From assembly GCA_947467605.1 (NCBI GenBank), contig CANIII010000008.1, forward strand, positions 62,001 through 126,000: a DNA stretch of 64,000 nt. The letters run 5' to 3'. Both the position numbers and the translations under genes were made by a program. Below, piece by piece: positions 63,058-64,000 of this stretch; positions within the stretch are counted from its first letter, which is position 1, and each line of letters starts with the position of its first letter. This DNA comes from Acidobacteriota bacterium. GTDB lineage: Bacteria; Acidobacteriota; Vicinamibacteria; Vicinamibacterales; SCN-69-37. Below the pieces are notes generated by a model. That model made no database searches. It saw only the letters and a list, made by a program, of their open reading frames with translations, and was not told where the DNA came from.

Positions 63058-64000
63058 CTAGCCCAGAAATTCGAGCTTGCGCGCCTGCTCATCGACGCGC
63101 GCCTTGGTCAGCAATTCCACGAAGGTGCTGGCGAGGATCGTGACGCCTGCGGTGCCGGCGATGTTGACCCAGCTGCCAAAGAGCTGCTTCTGAAATATGG
63201 ATAACACCGCGTTGATGATGGCGATGCCGGCAAACAGCGCGAAGATCGTCGCGCTCCGATTCTTGTCCGTCGGCTTGGCAAACGGCAGCTCCGGCTCCAG
63301 CAGAATCGTCAATTGCAACACCAGATGACTGATGAGTCCCATCAGGCCGATGTGCACAACGGCGTCTCCGAGGTTGTGCGTCGCCCAGCCCATCGCCACC
63401 ATGACGAATAGCAGGTAAGGCGTCAGAAACATCGCGACGACAACGTTCTTGGAGGCTCGGATCAGGCTGGCGCGATTTACCGGAGCGGCGAAGAAGATCC
63501 ACGACGCGCGAAACGCGTCGCTGCGTGTGAGCTGCATCTTCAACATCGCCGGAAACATCATGATGGCGAACCCGACGAACACGAATTCTCCGCCCGGGCG
63601 ATTCACCGCGTTGCCGTCTCGGAAGATGCCCTGAAAGATGTAGAGCACGGTCAGCGGCAGAATCGTCAACACGCCCATGCGAAACTTCTGATCGTTGCGG
63701 AACTGGCTGCGGATCAGCAGTGACATCGCGCGGCCCTCGCCATCGCGAAAGAGCCAGCCGGCCTTCACCGGCGTCGCCTTCCCGGCGGTGACTTTCCTCG
63801 GTGCGACGGTGGATTCACCGAGGCGATCGGTGAAGCCCGTCGACAGTTTTCCCGTCAGCGCGACGCTCATCGCACCGAGCGCCACGACAGACGCGACGGA
63901 CGGCAGCAACACGATCGTCGTCAACGTGCCGGCGGCCACGTCGAAATAGCTCGCAAACCACGCCGGCGGAAGCATCAGCAGCCACCACGTCTTTTGCAGC
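63058..64000 (-). CDS. Multi-pass membrane protein, possibly ABC-2-type permease (5' end outside window)
   Basis: The frame is open to the window edge, so the start lies beyond 64000; at least 313 residues are visible. Several membrane helices are clear (LTTIVLLPSVASVVALGAMS, FVFVGFAIMMFPAML, LLFVMVAMGWATHNLGDAVV, LFAGIAIINAVLSIFQKQLF). No ATPase motif is present. Topology and the cytoplasmic segment between helices resemble ABC-2-type export permeases, but I cannot assign a family with confidence. Confidence 0.6.
   Translation of the reverse strand, partial: LQKTWWLLMLPPAWFASYFDVAAGTLTTIVLLPSVASVVALGAMSVALTGKLSTGFTDRLGESTVAPRKVTAGKATPVKAGWLFRDGEGRAMSLLIRSQFRNDQKFRMGVLTILPLTVLYIFQGIFRDGNAVNRPGGEFVFVGFAIMMFPAMLKMQLTRSDAFRASWIFFAAPVNRASLIRASKNVVVAMFLTPYLLFVMVAMGWATHNLGDAVVHIGLMGLISHLVLQLTILLEPELPFAKPTDKNRSATIFALFAGIAIINAVLSIFQKQLFGSWVNIAGTAGVTILASTFVELLTKARVDEQARKLEFLG

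Overview
This is a replication-origin-proximal stretch of a GC-rich bacterial chromosome. The layout (F-type ATPase b/b' genes, parB-parA with parS, rsmG-mnmG-mnmE, khpB-yidC-yidD-rnpA-rpmH, dnaA, dnaN, gyrB, gyrA) is the classic core around oriC. The organism is most likely a Gram-negative, soil-type member of the Acidobacteriota (Vicinamibacteria-like). That is inferred from base composition, the Ser/Thr kinase with many C-terminal membrane segments, the GMC oxidoreductase with its small subunit, the M13 lipoprotein peptidase and the gene order. No rRNA gene is present to confirm it.

Layout. Positions 1-9577 (minus strand) hold translation, tRNA-modification, chromosome-segregation and membrane-insertion genes. 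Positions 9590-11364 hold the origin and control region with clustered DnaA boxes. Positions 9734-17606 (plus) carry dnaA-dnaN-gyrB-gyrA, met tail to tail by pcrA. Positions 19970-25217 hold leucine biosynthesis (leuC-leuD, then leuA-leuB) with a divergent LysR regulator; LeuA lacks the usual C-terminal feedback domain. Positions 25224-30135 (minus) hold rsmI, a TPR protein, glmU and glmS. Positions 30182-31913 carry a FmdB-type zinc ribbon, serS and tRNA-Ser(UGA). Positions 32006-40222 encode one 2738-residue cyclic beta-1,2-glucan synthase-like enzyme. Then follow heme A synthase, an M13 peptidase and two CNNM/CBS transporter-like proteins.

Positions 45840-49800 form a low-density accessory strip next to tRNA-Ser(GCU). 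It has three tiny overlapping genes, small secreted proteins and at least five broken or truncated genes: a DUF2256-like zinc ribbon split by a 61-bp insertion between 7-bp repeats, a frameshifted lipoprotein, 5' scraps of exonuclease III and a short-chain dehydrogenase, and a 5'-truncated paralogue of a neighbouring secreted protein.

Positions 49918-53771 form a compact arsenic locus: arsR, a gene fusing arsenite methyltransferase ArsM to the metallochaperone ArsD, a two-domain ArsA ATPase and a thioredoxin-type ArsC. Two identical operators cover the promoter. No ArsB or Acr3 membrane pump is present, and the essential gltX follows arsC by 9 bp. This is the most unusual system in the window.

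Positions 55212-64000 hold a possible chlorite-dismutase-fold protein, an AlkA-type glycosylase, a membrane Ser/Thr kinase, a sensor-kinase-like protein with Asp in place of the phosphoacceptor His, a secreted GMC dehydrogenase pair and a partial multi-pass membrane protein. Convergent genes repeatedly end within a few bases of each other or overlap, leaving no room for conventional intergenic terminators.
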